Shown here: piece after piece, positions 1 through 8,105 of the stretch | Layout: each line of letters begins with the position of its first letter | How positions within the stretch are numbered: the stretch's first letter is position 1 | Assembly: GCF_007828215.1 (NCBI RefSeq) | Contig: NZ_VIUE01000001.1 | Location: forward strand, 430,030-494,029 | DNA: 64,000 nucleotides | Origin: Pseudomonas sp. SJZ074 | GTDB taxonomy: Bacteria > Pseudomonadota > Gammaproteobacteria > Pseudomonadales > Pseudomonadaceae | Direction: 5' to 3' | Position numbers and translations under genes: made by a program | Notes under the pieces: model-generated | Told to the model about the DNA's origin: nothing | Databases searched by the model: none | Seen by the model: the letters and a program-made list of their open reading frames with translations, nothing else

Positions 1-50
1 TCCCACAAGAATCTGAGGTGGGTACAAGCTTTGTGTTTACTGAAAATCTC

Positions 51-139
51 TGTGGGAGCGGGCTTGCTCGCGAAGGCGGTGGGTCAGCAATACTTATGGC
101 GACTGGCACGGCCTCTTCGCGAGCAAGCCCGCTCCCACA
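51..139. repeat. REP inverted pair (family A)
   Basis: Two opposed copies of the REP unit GTGGGAGCGGGCTTGCTCGCGAA lie at about 51-77 and 112-139 with a short unrelated loop between them. The same unit recurs at 6.7, 9.1, 30.3 and 43.8 kb. The first bases of the window (TCCCACA) look like the tail of another copy. Confidence 0.9.
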
Positions 140-188
140 GTTGGATTGTAGTTACGACCGGGAGACAGGTCGGCTATAAGACCGCCTC

Positions 189-236
189 GCTTTGGCTTTG
201 GCTTTGGCTTTGGCTTTGGCTTTGGCTTTGGCTTTT
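189..236. repeat. Tandem hexamer repeat (GCTTTG)x7
   Basis: Seven perfect head-to-tail copies of GCTTTG occupy 189-230, followed by a final GCTTTT. It is intergenic. Open frames through it encode only alternating Leu-Trp or Leu-Ala (or Lys-Ala on the minus strand) and are not credible genes. Such a repeat can change copy number by slippage, but no gene reads through it here. Confidence 0.9.
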
Positions 237-239
237 GAT

Positions 240-505
240 CTTGAACGCCCCGTTAACCACAAGGGCCGAACGCAGGCGTTGCGTAGTGGGCAACCCGGCA
301 TGGATGCCGGGTTAGCCGCGCTGGGCCATGGATGGCCCTTCGCGGCGGGCCCACGGAGCAATGCCGGAGTGAGGGAACACCTCGCCTTGGCGAGGTGCCC
401 AGTGGTGGGGCACAGACCTTTTGGTTACTTTGGGCTGGGCCGGCATTCCGGCGTTTGCCAAAAGTAACCCGCCGTCAGGGCGGAACCGTAAGCAGCCGTT
501 ACCGC
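240..505. repeat. Palindrome-rich intergenic element
   Basis: This gene-free stretch contains near-perfect palindromes at 292-313 (AACCCGGCAT-GG-ATGCCGGGTT), 323-338 (GGGCCAT-GG-ATGGCCC) and 378-397 (CACCTCGCC-TT-GGCGAGGTG). A longer-range inverted pair follows: GGTTACTTTGGG near 423-434 against CCAAAAGTAACC near 458-469. From memory, elements ending in this GGTTACTTT...AAAGTAACC module are dispersed between genes in many P. fluorescens-group genomes. Open frames crossing it are not supported as proteins. Confidence 0.6.
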
Positions 506-529
506 AGGAATGGATATGTACCTCAAGCC

Positions 530-943
530 CTACTTCACCACCTTAAGACTAGGCCGCCCACTAGGCCGCGGCGGCTCATCATCCGGTGGCGGCAGATCAT
601 CATCCACCTCGTACTCTTCCTCGCCATCCAGTGGCGCTTCCAGCTCAAACACCATGCCCTGGCCATTCTCCCGGGCATAAATCCCCAGGATCGACGCGAT
701 AGGCACATACAGCGTATGCGGCACACCGCCGAAGCGGCCTTCGAAGCTCACGGCATCGTTGTCCATGTGCAGATGGCGCACCGCAGCCGGCGAAACATTC
801 AGGACAATTTGCCCGTCATTGGCAAACCCCTGCGGCACCTGTACCGATGGATACTCGGCATTGACCAGCATGTGCGGGGTGCAATCGTTGTCCACAATCC
901 ACTCGTAGAGCGCGCGGACCAGATAAGGTCGACTGGAGTTCAT
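530..943 (-). CDS. sspB: ClpXP specificity-enhancing factor SspB
   Basis: A 137-residue protein matching SspB, the cytoplasmic adaptor that tethers ssrA-tagged and other substrates to ClpXP. The N-terminal substrate-binding fold begins MNSSRPYLVRALYEWI and contains the family signature DNDCTPHMLVNA. The acidic tail ends in a basic, hydrophobic patch (SLKVVK), the usual ClpX-docking tail. It lies 16 bp downstream of sspA on the same strand, the standard sspA-sspB arrangement. Downstream (below 530) is the palindromic repeat region. The ATG at 943 gives the normal family length. Confidence 0.95.
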   Translation of the reverse strand: MNSSRPYLVRALYEWIVDNDCTPHMLVNAEYPSVQVPQGFANDGQIVLNVSPAAVRHLHMDNDAVSFEGRFGGVPHTLYVPIASILGIYARENGQGMVFELEAPLDGEEEYEVDDDLPPPDDEPPRPSGRPSLKVVK

Positions 944-959
944 AGCGGCTCCCTAAGCC

Positions 960-1577
960 TTAGCGCATGTCGCGTTCGACGCCAGACAGACTCGCCTGGA
1001 AAGTCTCACGCGCAAATTGGCGCTCCATATAATCAAGCAGCGGCTTGGCGGGCCGCGGCAGTTCGATACCCAGAATCGGCAAACGCCAGAGTATGGGCAA
1101 TAGGCAGCAATCCACCAGACTTTGTTCCTCACTGAGGAAAAACGGCTTGTCGGTGAACAGCGGCGACACGCCCGTCAGGCTTTCACGCAACTCCTTGCGC
1201 GCCACGACCCGTGCCGGTTCCTTGGTCCGCGGATCCAGGATCAGATCCACCAACCCGCACCAGTCACGCTGGATGCGATGGATCAGCAAGCGGCTGTTGG
1301 CACGCGCCACAGGGTATACCGGCAGCAAGGGCGGATGCGGATAACGCTCATCCAGGTATTCCATCACCACCGTCGACTCCCACAATGCCAGGTCACGATC
1401 GACCAGCGTGGGCAGGCTGCCGTAGGGGTTCACCTCGATCAGCTTCGGCGGCTGGCGACCAGCCTCGACGTAGATGATCTCGGCGCTGACACCCTTTTCT
1501 GCCAGTACGATACGTACCCGGTGGGAATAGTGGTCGGCGGGGTCGGAGTAACAGGCCAACCGATTGGTCACGCCCAT
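960..1577 (-). CDS. sspA: Stringent starvation protein A (SspA)
   Basis: A 205-residue glutathione-S-transferase-fold protein that binds RNA polymerase and is involved in stationary-phase and stress gene expression. Its thioredoxin-like N-terminal half runs to about residue 85 and is followed by an all-helical C-terminal half. The Pro-His-Pro surface motif implicated in polymerase/sigma70 contact in the family is visible at residues 80-82 (ERYPHPPL). The ATG at 1577 is preceded by GAGGA at good spacing; an upstream in-frame extension to 1649 runs into a large hairpin and is rejected. It is the first gene of the sspA-sspB pair. Confidence 0.95.
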   Translation of the reverse strand: MGVTNRLACYSDPADHYSHRVRIVLAEKGVSAEIIYVEAGRQPPKLIEVNPYGSLPTLVDRDLALWESTVVMEYLDERYPHPPLLPVYPVARANSRLLIHRIQRDWCGLVDLILDPRTKEPARVVARKELRESLTGVSPLFTDKPFFLSEEQSLVDCCLLPILWRLPILGIELPRPAKPLLDYMERQFARETFQASLSGVERDMR

Positions 1578-1620
1578 GGCGATCCTCCTCGCTTGTTGAA
1601 ATTTTAGAAAAGAAAAACGA

Positions 1621-1696
1621 GCGCGCCCAGAGGGCGTCTCCCGTAACACCTGGCTGACCAGGTTCGTTACACCTTCAGAGACGCCCTTGGGCGCGC
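1621..1696. other. Long imperfect hairpin between petC and sspA
   Basis: The outer arms 1621-1640 and 1678-1696 are complementary apart from one bulged base. Inside them GTAAC...GTTAC and ACCTGG-CTGA-CCAGGT extend the fold, so nearly the whole 76 bp can form one cruciform or RNA hairpin. It lies in the 148 bp between the petC stop and the sspA start, both on the minus strand. No strong T-run follows on the minus strand. It may attenuate or process read-through from petABC into sspAB. Confidence 0.7.
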
Positions 1697-1725
1697 ACGA
1701 TTAACAACAACGGCTTACAGCTTTA

Positions 1726-2508
1726 TCAATGTACGTCTTTCCAGTATTCACGCTTGAGCAGATAAGCGAATACGAAGAAGAACGCCAGGTACAGCAATAC
1801 ATACGTACCGATGCGCTGATGTTGCAGCTTCACCGGGTTGGCCGAGTAGGCCAGGAAGGTCACCAGATTCTTGACCTTCTCGTCGAACTGCTCAGGGGTC
1901 AAGGTGCCGCTGTTCGGTACGATGGTCAACTGATCACAGGCTTCGTGAGTCAACGCGGTACCGGTCAACGGATCGTATTGCTTCTTGCCGTGCTCGACGA
2001 CCTGCACCTGTTTGCAGCCTACCACCTGACGCCCCTGCAGGCCGACCAGGACGTTCGGCATGCCGACGTTCGGGAAGACCTTGTTGTTCACGCCCCATGG
2101 ACGCGCAGGATCCTCATAGAACGAACGCAGGTAGCCATAGAGCCAGTCGGTACCGCGCACACGGGCCACCAGGGTCAGGTCGGGCGGCGCAGCGCCGAAC
2201 CAGGTCTTGGCGTCCGCCGGCTGCATGCCGATGGTCATGTGGTCGCCCAGCTTGGCGCCGGTGAACACCAGTTTCTCGAGCATCAGCTCATGGGGAATAC
2301 CCAGGTCATCGGCCACGCGCTCGTAACGCTGGAACTTGGCACTGTGGCAACCCATGCAGTAGTTGGCGAACGTACGAGCGCCGTCCTGCATGGCGGCTTT
2401 GTCGGAAACGTCAATGTCGACTTTTTCCAACTCCGGACCACCGTGTTCGGCCGCGAAGGACAAGACCGGCATGGCAGCAAGAATCAGTACAGCAAATAGT
2501 TTTTTCAT
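1726..2508 (-). CDS. petC: Cytochrome c1 subunit of bc1 complex
   Basis: A 260-residue membrane-anchored c-type cytochrome of the ubiquinol:cytochrome c oxidoreductase (complex III). It passes electrons from the Rieske centre to soluble cytochrome c in the periplasm. An N-terminal signal peptide (MKKLFAVLILAAMPVLSFA) is followed by the heme-binding CMGCH at residues 51-55. A single C-terminal helix near residues 232-250 (TYVLLYLAFFFVFAYLL) anchors it. The ATG at 2508 shares one base with the petB stop (TGATG), indicating translational coupling. Longer in-frame starts fall inside petB and are rejected. Confidence 0.97.
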   Translation of the reverse strand: MKKLFAVLILAAMPVLSFAAEHGGPELEKVDIDVSDKAAMQDGARTFANYCMGCHSAKFQRYERVADDLGIPHELMLEKLVFTGAKLGDHMTIGMQPADAKTWFGAAPPDLTLVARVRGTDWLYGYLRSFYEDPARPWGVNNKVFPNVGMPNVLVGLQGRQVVGCKQVQVVEHGKKQYDPLTGTALTHEACDQLTIVPNSGTLTPEQFDEKVKNLVTFLAYSANPVKLQHQRIGTYVLLYLAFFFVFAYLLKREYWKDVH

Positions 2509-3719
2509 CAGCCAGTCACCCTTTCCGGAACCGGTTTTGTCTTCTCGAGCCGGGTATAGAACGGCATCAGAATGAAGTAGGCGAAGTACAGGAAGGTGCA
2601 CACCTGCGAGAGCAGCGTACGCTCCGGTGTCGGCGCCAATACGCCCAGCACACCGAGGATCATGAACGAGATGCAGAACACCACCAGCCAGATCTTACTC
2701 AGCCAGCCCTTGTAGCGCATCGACTTGACGGGACTGCGGTCCAGCCACGGCAGGACGAACAACACGGCGATGGCCGCGCCCATGGCGATAACGCCCATCA
2801 ACTTGTCCGGGATCGCCCGCAAAATGGCGTAGAACGGCGTGAAGTACCAGACCGGGGCAATGTGCTCAGGCGTCTTGAAGGCGTTCGCCTGTTCGAAGTT
2901 CGGCTTCTCGAGGAAGTAGCCGCCCATCTCAGGGAAGAAAAACACGATGGAGCAGAAGATGAACAGGAACACCACCACGCCGACGATATCTTTCACGGTG
3001 TAGTACGGATGGAAGGCGATGCCATCCAGCGGTACACCGTTTTCGTCCTTGTGCTTCTTGATGTCCACACCATCGGGGTTGTTCGAACCGACTTCGTGCA
3101 GCGCCAGGATGTGCAGCACCACCAGGCCGAGGATCACGATCGGCAGGGCTACCACATGCAGGGCGAAGAAGCGGTTCAGGGTGATGCCCGAGATCAGGTA
3201 GTCACCACGGATCCACTGGGTCAGGTCGTTGCCGATGACCGGGATCGCACCGAACAGCGAGATGATCACCTGGGCGCCCCAGTAGGACATCTGGCCCCAA
3301 GGCAGCAGGTAACCCATGAAGGCTTCGGCCATCAGCGCCAGGTAGATCAGCATGCCGAATACCCACACCAGCTCACGGGGTTTCTGGTACGAACCGTAGA
3401 GCAGGCCACGGAACATGTGCAGGTAGACCACGATGAAGAACGCCGACGCGCCAGTGGAGTGCAGCAGGCGCAGGATCGACCCGTACTCGACGTCGCGCAT
3501 GATGTATTCGACGGAAGCGAATGCTTCTTCCGCCGACGGGGTGTAGCTCATGGTCAGCCAGACACCGGTGACGATCTGGTTGACCAGAACGAGCAGCGCC
3601 AGGGAGCCAAAGAAGTAGAAGAAGTTGAAGTTTTTCGGAGCGTAATATTTGCTGAGATGGTCTTCCCACATCTTGGTCGCGGGGAAGCGCGCATCAACCC
3701 AATCCATGAATTTGCTCAT
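2508..3719 (-). CDS. petB: Cytochrome b subunit of bc1 complex
   Basis: A 403-residue polytopic inner-membrane protein carrying the two b hemes and both quinone sites of complex III. The paired heme-ligand histidines are visible in helices containing LRLLHSTGAS...VYLHMF and NRFFALHVVAL...LVVLHILALHE. The Qo-site motif near residues 290-293 reads PVWY rather than the textbook PEWY, so the Glu is replaced by Val. I recall this variant from other beta/gamma-proteobacteria. The ATG at 3719 shares a base with the petA stop; a GTG one codon upstream is possible. It is the middle gene of petABC. Confidence 0.97.
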   Translation of the reverse strand: MSKFMDWVDARFPATKMWEDHLSKYYAPKNFNFFYFFGSLALLVLVNQIVTGVWLTMSYTPSAEEAFASVEYIMRDVEYGSILRLLHSTGASAFFIVVYLHMFRGLLYGSYQKPRELVWVFGMLIYLALMAEAFMGYLLPWGQMSYWGAQVIISLFGAIPVIGNDLTQWIRGDYLISGITLNRFFALHVVALPIVILGLVVLHILALHEVGSNNPDGVDIKKHKDENGVPLDGIAFHPYYTVKDIVGVVVFLFIFCSIVFFFPEMGGYFLEKPNFEQANAFKTPEHIAPVWYFTPFYAILRAIPDKLMGVIAMGAAIAVLFVLPWLDRSPVKSMRYKGWLSKIWLVVFCISFMILGVLGVLAPTPERTLLSQVCTFLYFAYFILMPFYTRLEKTKPVPERVTG

Positions 3720-4312
3720 CACGCTTTCTCCGTGTCGACGCCAATGATAATAAGCTCATCGGTCTCATAGGAATGCGGGGGAACTGGCAGGTTCAGAGGT
3801 GCAGGTTGCGATTTGTAGACGCGACCGGCCAGGTCGTAATGGGAGCCGTGACAAGGGCAGAAGTAGCCACCGACCCAGTCCTTGCCCAGATCGGCAGGGG
3901 CCACTTCGGGACGGAACGTGGGCGAGCAACCCAGGTGCGTGCAGATCCCGATCAGCAGCAGGATTTCCGGCTTGATCGAACGCGTTTCTGGATTGACATA
4001 TTCCGGTTGGACCGAGTTCTTGGAAGAGGGATCGGACAGCTGGCCCTCGATCTTTTTCAGATTCCCCAGGATTTCCTCTGTACGGCGGACGATGAACACC
4101 GGCTGGCCGCGCCATTCAGCAATCATCTGCTGGCCTGGCTCGATCTTGCTGATATTCACTTTCACCGGTGCACCTGCAGCTTTCGCCTTGGCACTGGGAA
4201 ACCATGACCCCACGAACGGGACCGCAGCCCCCACCGCTCCTGCAGCACCCACCACGGATGTGGCTGCTACCAGGAAGCGACGCCGGCCTGCATTCACGCC
4301 GTCATTGCTCAT
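3719..4312 (-). CDS. petA: Rieske iron-sulfur subunit of bc1 complex
   Basis: A 197-residue Rieske [2Fe-2S] protein that takes electrons from ubiquinol at the Qo site. A twin-arginine N-terminus (RRRFLVAATS) merges into the single membrane helix (about residues 15-35), as expected for Tat-inserted Rieske proteins. The cluster ligands are in C124-T-H126-L-G-C129 and C152-P-C154-H155, with the disulfide cysteines in the same two motifs. It is the first gene of petABC, with coupled stops and starts downstream and its own promoter region between it and rpsI. Confidence 0.97.
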   Translation of the reverse strand: MSNDGVNAGRRRFLVAATSVVGAAGAVGAAVPFVGSWFPSAKAKAAGAPVKVNISKIEPGQQMIAEWRGQPVFIVRRTEEILGNLKKIEGQLSDPSSKNSVQPEYVNPETRSIKPEILLLIGICTHLGCSPTFRPEVAPADLGKDWVGGYFCPCHGSHYDLAGRVYKSQPAPLNLPVPPHSYETDELIIIGVDTEKA

Positions 4313-4394
4313 TCAGTCCTCTCCCATCAGCTTTGTGGCCTGTTAGATCAGGCGTCTACTAAGTAAAAATCTGAACTTATAAAAATTTTGCCGA

Positions 4395-4485
4395 ATGGTA
4401 ATGAAAACCCCCAATTCTGACAAGGTAATTACCAAGCGGCTGTACCGCCAAGCCTTGTAGTATAGGGGCTCTACGAATGTGGCAA
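4395..4485 (-). promoter_or_regulatory. Candidate petABC promoters
   Basis: Reading the minus strand, TTGTCA (4423-4418), 17 bp, TACCAT (4400-4395) is a plausible sigma70 promoter about 85 bp upstream of petA. A second candidate is TTGCCA (4485-4480), 15 bp, TATACT (4464-4459). Both lie after the rpsI terminator, supporting independent transcription of petABC. Confidence 0.4.
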
Positions 4486-4513
4486 GTTGTCACAGAGCAT
4501 TTATTTCGCACAT

Positions 4514-4551
4514 AAAAAAACGCCCAGCTCCGTGAGGAAACTGGGCGCCTT
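4514..4551 (-). terminator. Rho-independent terminator after rpsI
   Basis: On the minus strand a hairpin with arms CGCCCAG/CTGGGCG (4521-4527 and 4541-4547) is followed by a run of seven T. It lies 20 bp after the rpsI stop and separates rplM-rpsI from petABC. Confidence 0.9.
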
Positions 4552-4569
4552 TTGAAAGCGGAAGCGAAA

Positions 4570-4962
4570 TTAACGCTTCGAGTACTGCGGACGCTTACGC
4601 GCTTTACGCAGACCGACTTTCTTACGTTCAACTTCGCGAGCGTCGCGAGTCACGAAGCCAGCTTTGCGCAGGGCGCTACGCAGGGTTTCGTCGTAGTCCA
4701 TCAGGGCGCGAGTGATACCGTGGCGGATTGCGCCAGCCTGGCCACTTACACCACCACCGATAACGGTGACGTAGATGTCGAATTTTTCGACGGTCTCGGT
4801 CAGTTCCAGCGGCTGACGAACTACCATGCGGGCAGTTTCGCGGCCGAAGAAGTTATCCAGGGAGCGGTTGTTGATGGAGATGTTACCAGTGCCCGGACGC
4901 AGGAAAACGCGTGCGGTTGCAGTCTTGCGACGGCCAGTGCCGTAATTTTGAGTCGCCGACAT
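4570..4962 (-). CDS. rpsI: 30S ribosomal protein S9
   Basis: A 130-residue ribosomal protein of the small-subunit head. Its C-terminal tail reaches the decoding centre and touches P-site tRNA. The start [19 protein letters not shown] and the very basic C-terminus ending RKRPQYSKR are diagnostic, including the terminal SKR. It follows rplM by 14 bp, the near-universal rplM-rpsI pair, and ends at a strong terminator. Confidence 0.98.
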   Translation of the reverse strand: MSATQNYGTGRRKTATARVFLRPGTGNISINNRSLDNFFGRETARMVVRQPLELTETVEKFDIYVTVIGGGVSGQAGAIRHGITRALMDYDETLRSALRKAGFVTRDAREVERKKVGLRKARKRPQYSKR

Positions 4963-4976
4963 AATGAACTATTCCG

Positions 4977-5405
4977 TTAAAACTTCAGTTCTTGGGGCTG
5001 CTGAGCAGTATGAGGGTGAGCAGCGCCCGCATAAACCTTCAGCTTACGATACATGTCGCGACCCAGCGGGTTCTTAGGCAGCATGCCTTTAACCGCGGTC
5101 TCGATCACGCGCTCAGGGGCCTTGGCGATCAGCTTTTCAAAGTTGATCGACTTGATGCCGCCCGGAAAACCGGAGTGGGAGTAGTACATTTTGTCAGTGG
5201 TTTTAGCGCCAGTAACACGTACTTGCTCAGCGTTGATCACGACGATGTAGTCACCGGTGTCAACATGAGGGGTGTACTCAGGCTTGTGCTTGCCACGCAG
5301 ACGGCTCGCGATTTCGGTGGCCAGACGACCCAGGGTCTGACCAGCAGCGTCGACGACGAACCAGTCGCGCTGTACTGTTTCCGGTTTAGCAGTAAAAGTT
5401 TTCAT
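4977..5405 (-). CDS. rplM: 50S ribosomal protein L13
   Basis: A 142-residue early-assembly protein of the large subunit that binds 23S rRNA. The family pattern is clear: [20 protein letters not shown] at the N-terminus, a [21 protein letters not shown] block, and [18 protein letters not shown] near the C-terminus. It is the first gene of rplM-rpsI, transcribed from a good promoter about 45-70 bp upstream of its start. Confidence 0.98.
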   Translation of the reverse strand: MKTFTAKPETVQRDWFVVDAAGQTLGRLATEIASRLRGKHKPEYTPHVDTGDYIVVINAEQVRVTGAKTTDKMYYSHSGFPGGIKSINFEKLIAKAPERVIETAVKGMLPKNPLGRDMYRKLKVYAGAAHPHTAQQPQELKF

Positions 5406-5446
5406 TCTTTATAGCCTCAGGGGCCGCCCTGTAAATTAGACGGCGG

Positions 5447-5475
5447 ATCTTACTGAATAGTGCGTACTTTGACAA
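5447..5475 (-). promoter_or_regulatory. rplM-rpsI promoter
   Basis: On the minus strand, TTGTCA (5475-5470) is followed after exactly 17 bp by TAAGAT (5452-5447), 42 bp upstream of the rplM ATG. This is a good sigma70-type fit for a strongly expressed ribosomal operon. Confidence 0.6.
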
Positions 5476-5651
5476 GTCAAAGGCAGCCGGATACAGACGC
5501 TTTCGGGGGCTCGGGTCGGCGCGTCCGTTCAACGGCAAGATTCTTCGGCGGCGGGGCATCACTTCCACTGCAGAAAGAGGTGCGCAATTATGCAGATTGC
5601 GAAAAATATTTCAACCTGCTTTTATGATTGTTTTGCCCAAGGAGCCCCCCG

Positions 5652-6692
5652 ATGGACTATCGCCAGCTAGGCCGTACCGATCTGAACGTGAGCGCCCTGT
5701 GCCTCGGAACCATGACCTGGGGCGAGCAGAACAGTGAGGCCGAGGCTTTCGCCCAGATCGAGCGCGCCAAGGGCGCCGGCATCAATTTCCTCGACACCGC
5801 CGAGATGTATCCGGTCCCACCCAAGGCCGAGACTTATGCCACCACCGAGCGCTACATCGGCAACTATTTCAAGAGCCGTGGCGACCGTGCCGACTGGATC
5901 CTGGCGAGCAAGATCGCTGGCCCCGGCAACACCATCGACTACATCCGCGACAAGCAGCTCAAGCACAACCGCCGGCACATCGTCGAAGCCCTGGACGCCA
6001 GCCTCAAGCGCCTGCAGACCGACTGGATCGATCTCTACCAGTTGCACTGGCCGGAACGCAGCACCAATTTCTTCGGGCAACTGGGCTACAAGCACAAGAC
6101 CGATGAAGCGTTCACCCCACTGGAAGAAACCCTCGAGGCCCTCGACGAACAGGTCCGGGCCGGCAAGATCCGCCATATCGGCCTGTCCAACGAGACGCCG
6201 TGGGGCACCATGAAATTCCTCGCCCTGGCCGAGGCCCGGGGCTGGCCGCGAGCGGTGTCGATCCAGAACCCGTACAACCTGCTCAACCGCAGCTTCGAGA
6301 TCGGCCTGGCGGAAGTCGCCCTTCGCGAACAGTGCGGGCTGCTGGCCTACTCACCGCTGGCGTTCGGCTTCCTGTCGGGTAAATATGAAGACGGCGCACG
6401 GCCGGCCAAGGGCCGCCTGACGCTCTATAGCCGCTTCATGCGCTACTTCAATCCACAGTCGGAAGCGGCGTGCAGCCGTTATGTGGCGCTGGCCCGCGAA
6501 CATGGCCTGGACCCGGCGCAGATGGCCCTGGCGTTCGTCACACAACAACCGTTCGTGACCAGTAACATCATCGGCGCCACGACGCTGGAGCAACTGGACA
6601 GCAACATTGCCAGCTTCGACCTGAAGCTGTCGGACGAAGTGCTGGCGGGGATCGAGGCGATTCACAAGGATCATCCGAACCCTGCGCCTTGA
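5652..6692 (+). CDS. Aldo/keto reductase, Tas-like
   Basis: A 346-residue NADPH-dependent aldo/keto reductase with the TIM-barrel pattern of the Tas/YajO subgroup. The N-terminus reads MDYRQLGRTDLNVSALCLGT. The catalytic tetrad is visible as Asp and Tyr in FLDTAEMYPVP, Lys in ILASKIAG and His in YQLHWPER. The substrate is not predictable. AAGGAG sits 8 bp before the ATG at 5652, so the eight-codon extension to 5628 is rejected. It stands alone, divergent from rplM and convergent with the acyl-CoA dehydrogenase across a REP pair. Confidence 0.9.
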   Translation: MDYRQLGRTDLNVSALCLGTMTWGEQNSEAEAFAQIERAKGAGINFLDTAEMYPVPPKAETYATTERYIGNYFKSRGDRADWILASKIAGPGNTIDYIRDKQLKHNRRHIVEALDASLKRLQTDWIDLYQLHWPERSTNFFGQLGYKHKTDEAFTPLEETLEALDEQVRAGKIRHIGLSNETPWGTMKFLALAEARGWPRAVSIQNPYNLLNRSFEIGLAEVALREQCGLLAYSPLAFGFLSGKYEDGARPAKGRLTLYSRFMRYFNPQSEAACSRYVALAREHGLDPAQMALAFVTQQPFVTSNIIGATTLEQLDSNIASFDLKLSDEVLAGIEAIHKDHPNPAP

Positions 6693-6707
6693 TCGGCCGG
6701 TAAAAAG

Positions 6708-6804
6708 TCTTCGCGAGCAAGCCCGCTCCCACAGGGAATTTGCGTCTGAACACTCTTTTTGTGATCGACACGGATTCCTGTGGGAGCGGGCTTGCTCACG
6801 AAGA
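6708..6804. repeat. REP inverted pair (family A)
   Basis: Opposed arms at 6708-6734 and 6778-6804, the second with one substitution (TTGCTCACGAAGA). It fills the space between two convergent genes and may act as a bidirectional end point for transcription. Confidence 0.9.
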
Positions 6805-6825
6805 CGATCTTGAATTCACCCTGGA

Positions 6826-7962
6826 TCAAAGCGACCGCGCAATGATCTCCTTCATGATTTCATTGGTCCCCGCATAGATCCGCTGCACCCGGGCATCCGC
6901 CCATGCCCGGGCAATCGGATACTCCCACATGAAGCCGTAGCCGCCATGCAACTGCACGCATTCGTCGAGCACCTTGCATTGCAGGTCCGTGCCCCAGTAC
7001 TTGGCCATCGCCGCCGTCGGCACGTCGAGCTTGCCTTGCAGGTGGAGCTCCAGGCAGCGGTCGACGAAAACCCGGCCGATCTGGATCTCGGTTGCCATCT
7101 CCGCCAGCTTGAAGCGAGTGTTCTGGAAATCCGCGATGGATTTGCCGAACGCCTTGCGGTCGCGGGTGTAGTCCAAGGTCCATTGCAACGCCGCTTCGGC
7201 CGAGGCCAGGCCGCCAATCGCGACGGTCAGGCGTTCCTGGGGTAGCTCCTGCATCAGGTAGGCGAAACCCGCCCCAGCCTGCCCAAGCAGATTTCCCTTG
7301 GGCACGCGGACATCCTGGAAAAACAACTCCGACGTGTCCTGGGCCTTCATTCCGACTTTTTCCAGGCGCTTGCCCTTTTCAAAACCAGGCGTGCCCGCCT
7401 CCACCAGGAACAGGCTGGTGCCCTTGGCGCCGGCTTTCGGATCGGTCTTGGCGACCACGATCACCAGGTCGGCGAGAAAACCATTGGTGATGAAGGTCTT
7501 CGAACCGTTGATGACGTATTCATCGCCGTCCAGTACCGCGGTGGTTTTCACCCCTTGCAGGTCAGAACCGGCGCCGGGTTCGGTCATGGCGATGGCCGTG
7601 ACCATTTCGCCGGAGACCAGTTTCGGCAGGTACTTATGCTTCAACACTTCGCTGCCATAATGCAGGATGTACGGCGCAACGATATCCGAATGCAGTGAGA
7701 AGCCGATGCCCGTCAGCCCCAGGCGGCCGATCTCCTCGATTACCACCGTACTGTAGAGGAAATCCGCATCGAGCCCGCCATAGGCTTGCGGCAGATGCGA
7801 ACACAGCATCCCCGCCTCCCCCGCCTTGTTCCAGAGCCGGCGATCGACATGCCCCTGTTTTTCCCACTGACTGTGGTACGGCACGGCCTCCTTTTCCAGG
7901 AACGTTCGCACGCTGTCGCGAAACAATTCGTGCTCGGGACTGAACAGGGTTCTCGGGATCAT
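6826..7962 (-). CDS. Acyl-CoA dehydrogenase
   Basis: A 378-residue FAD flavoenzyme that introduces the trans-2,3 double bond into an acyl-CoA and passes electrons to ETF. Family signatures are AMTEPGAGSDLQGVKT in the middle domain, the FAD-binding stretch LDECVQLHGGYGFMWEYP, and a C-terminus RIYAGTNEIMKEIIARSL whose Glu in GTNEIM is the expected catalytic base. The ATG at 7962 follows AAAGGTG; the longer frame to 8046 has no family match. It is divergent from an AraC-type regulator, which may control it. Chain-length preference cannot be told. Confidence 0.93.
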   Translation of the reverse strand: MIPRTLFSPEHELFRDSVRTFLEKEAVPYHSQWEKQGHVDRRLWNKAGEAGMLCSHLPQAYGGLDADFLYSTVVIEEIGRLGLTGIGFSLHSDIVAPYILHYGSEVLKHKYLPKLVSGEMVTAIAMTEPGAGSDLQGVKTTAVLDGDEYVINGSKTFITNGFLADLVIVVAKTDPKAGAKGTSLFLVEAGTPGFEKGKRLEKVGMKAQDTSELFFQDVRVPKGNLLGQAGAGFAYLMQELPQERLTVAIGGLASAEAALQWTLDYTRDRKAFGKSIADFQNTRFKLAEMATEIQIGRVFVDRCLELHLQGKLDVPTAAMAKYWGTDLQCKVLDECVQLHGGYGFMWEYPIARAWADARVQRIYAGTNEIMKEIIARSL

Positions 7963-8105
7963 GGCGCACCTTTGCTTATTGTTGGGCGGGGTCATCCGAG
8001 AGCCTAAGCCCGGGAGGTACCATCGGACACTGGACACATCCGACAAAAAATAAGACGATCCAGCCGTCTGGTGACCACTTTCCCCTATAAAAACAAGATG
8101 AAATC

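Noticed and set aside
189-236. Possible CRISPR-like array
   Set aside because: The repeats are contiguous hexamers without spacers. REP pairs elsewhere also lack regular spacers, and no cas genes are present.
31-467. Overlapping short frames through the GCTTTG repeat and palindromic element
   Set aside because: They encode low-complexity Leu-Trp, Ala-Leu or Lys-Ala runs and differ in every frame. No ribosome site or family supports them.
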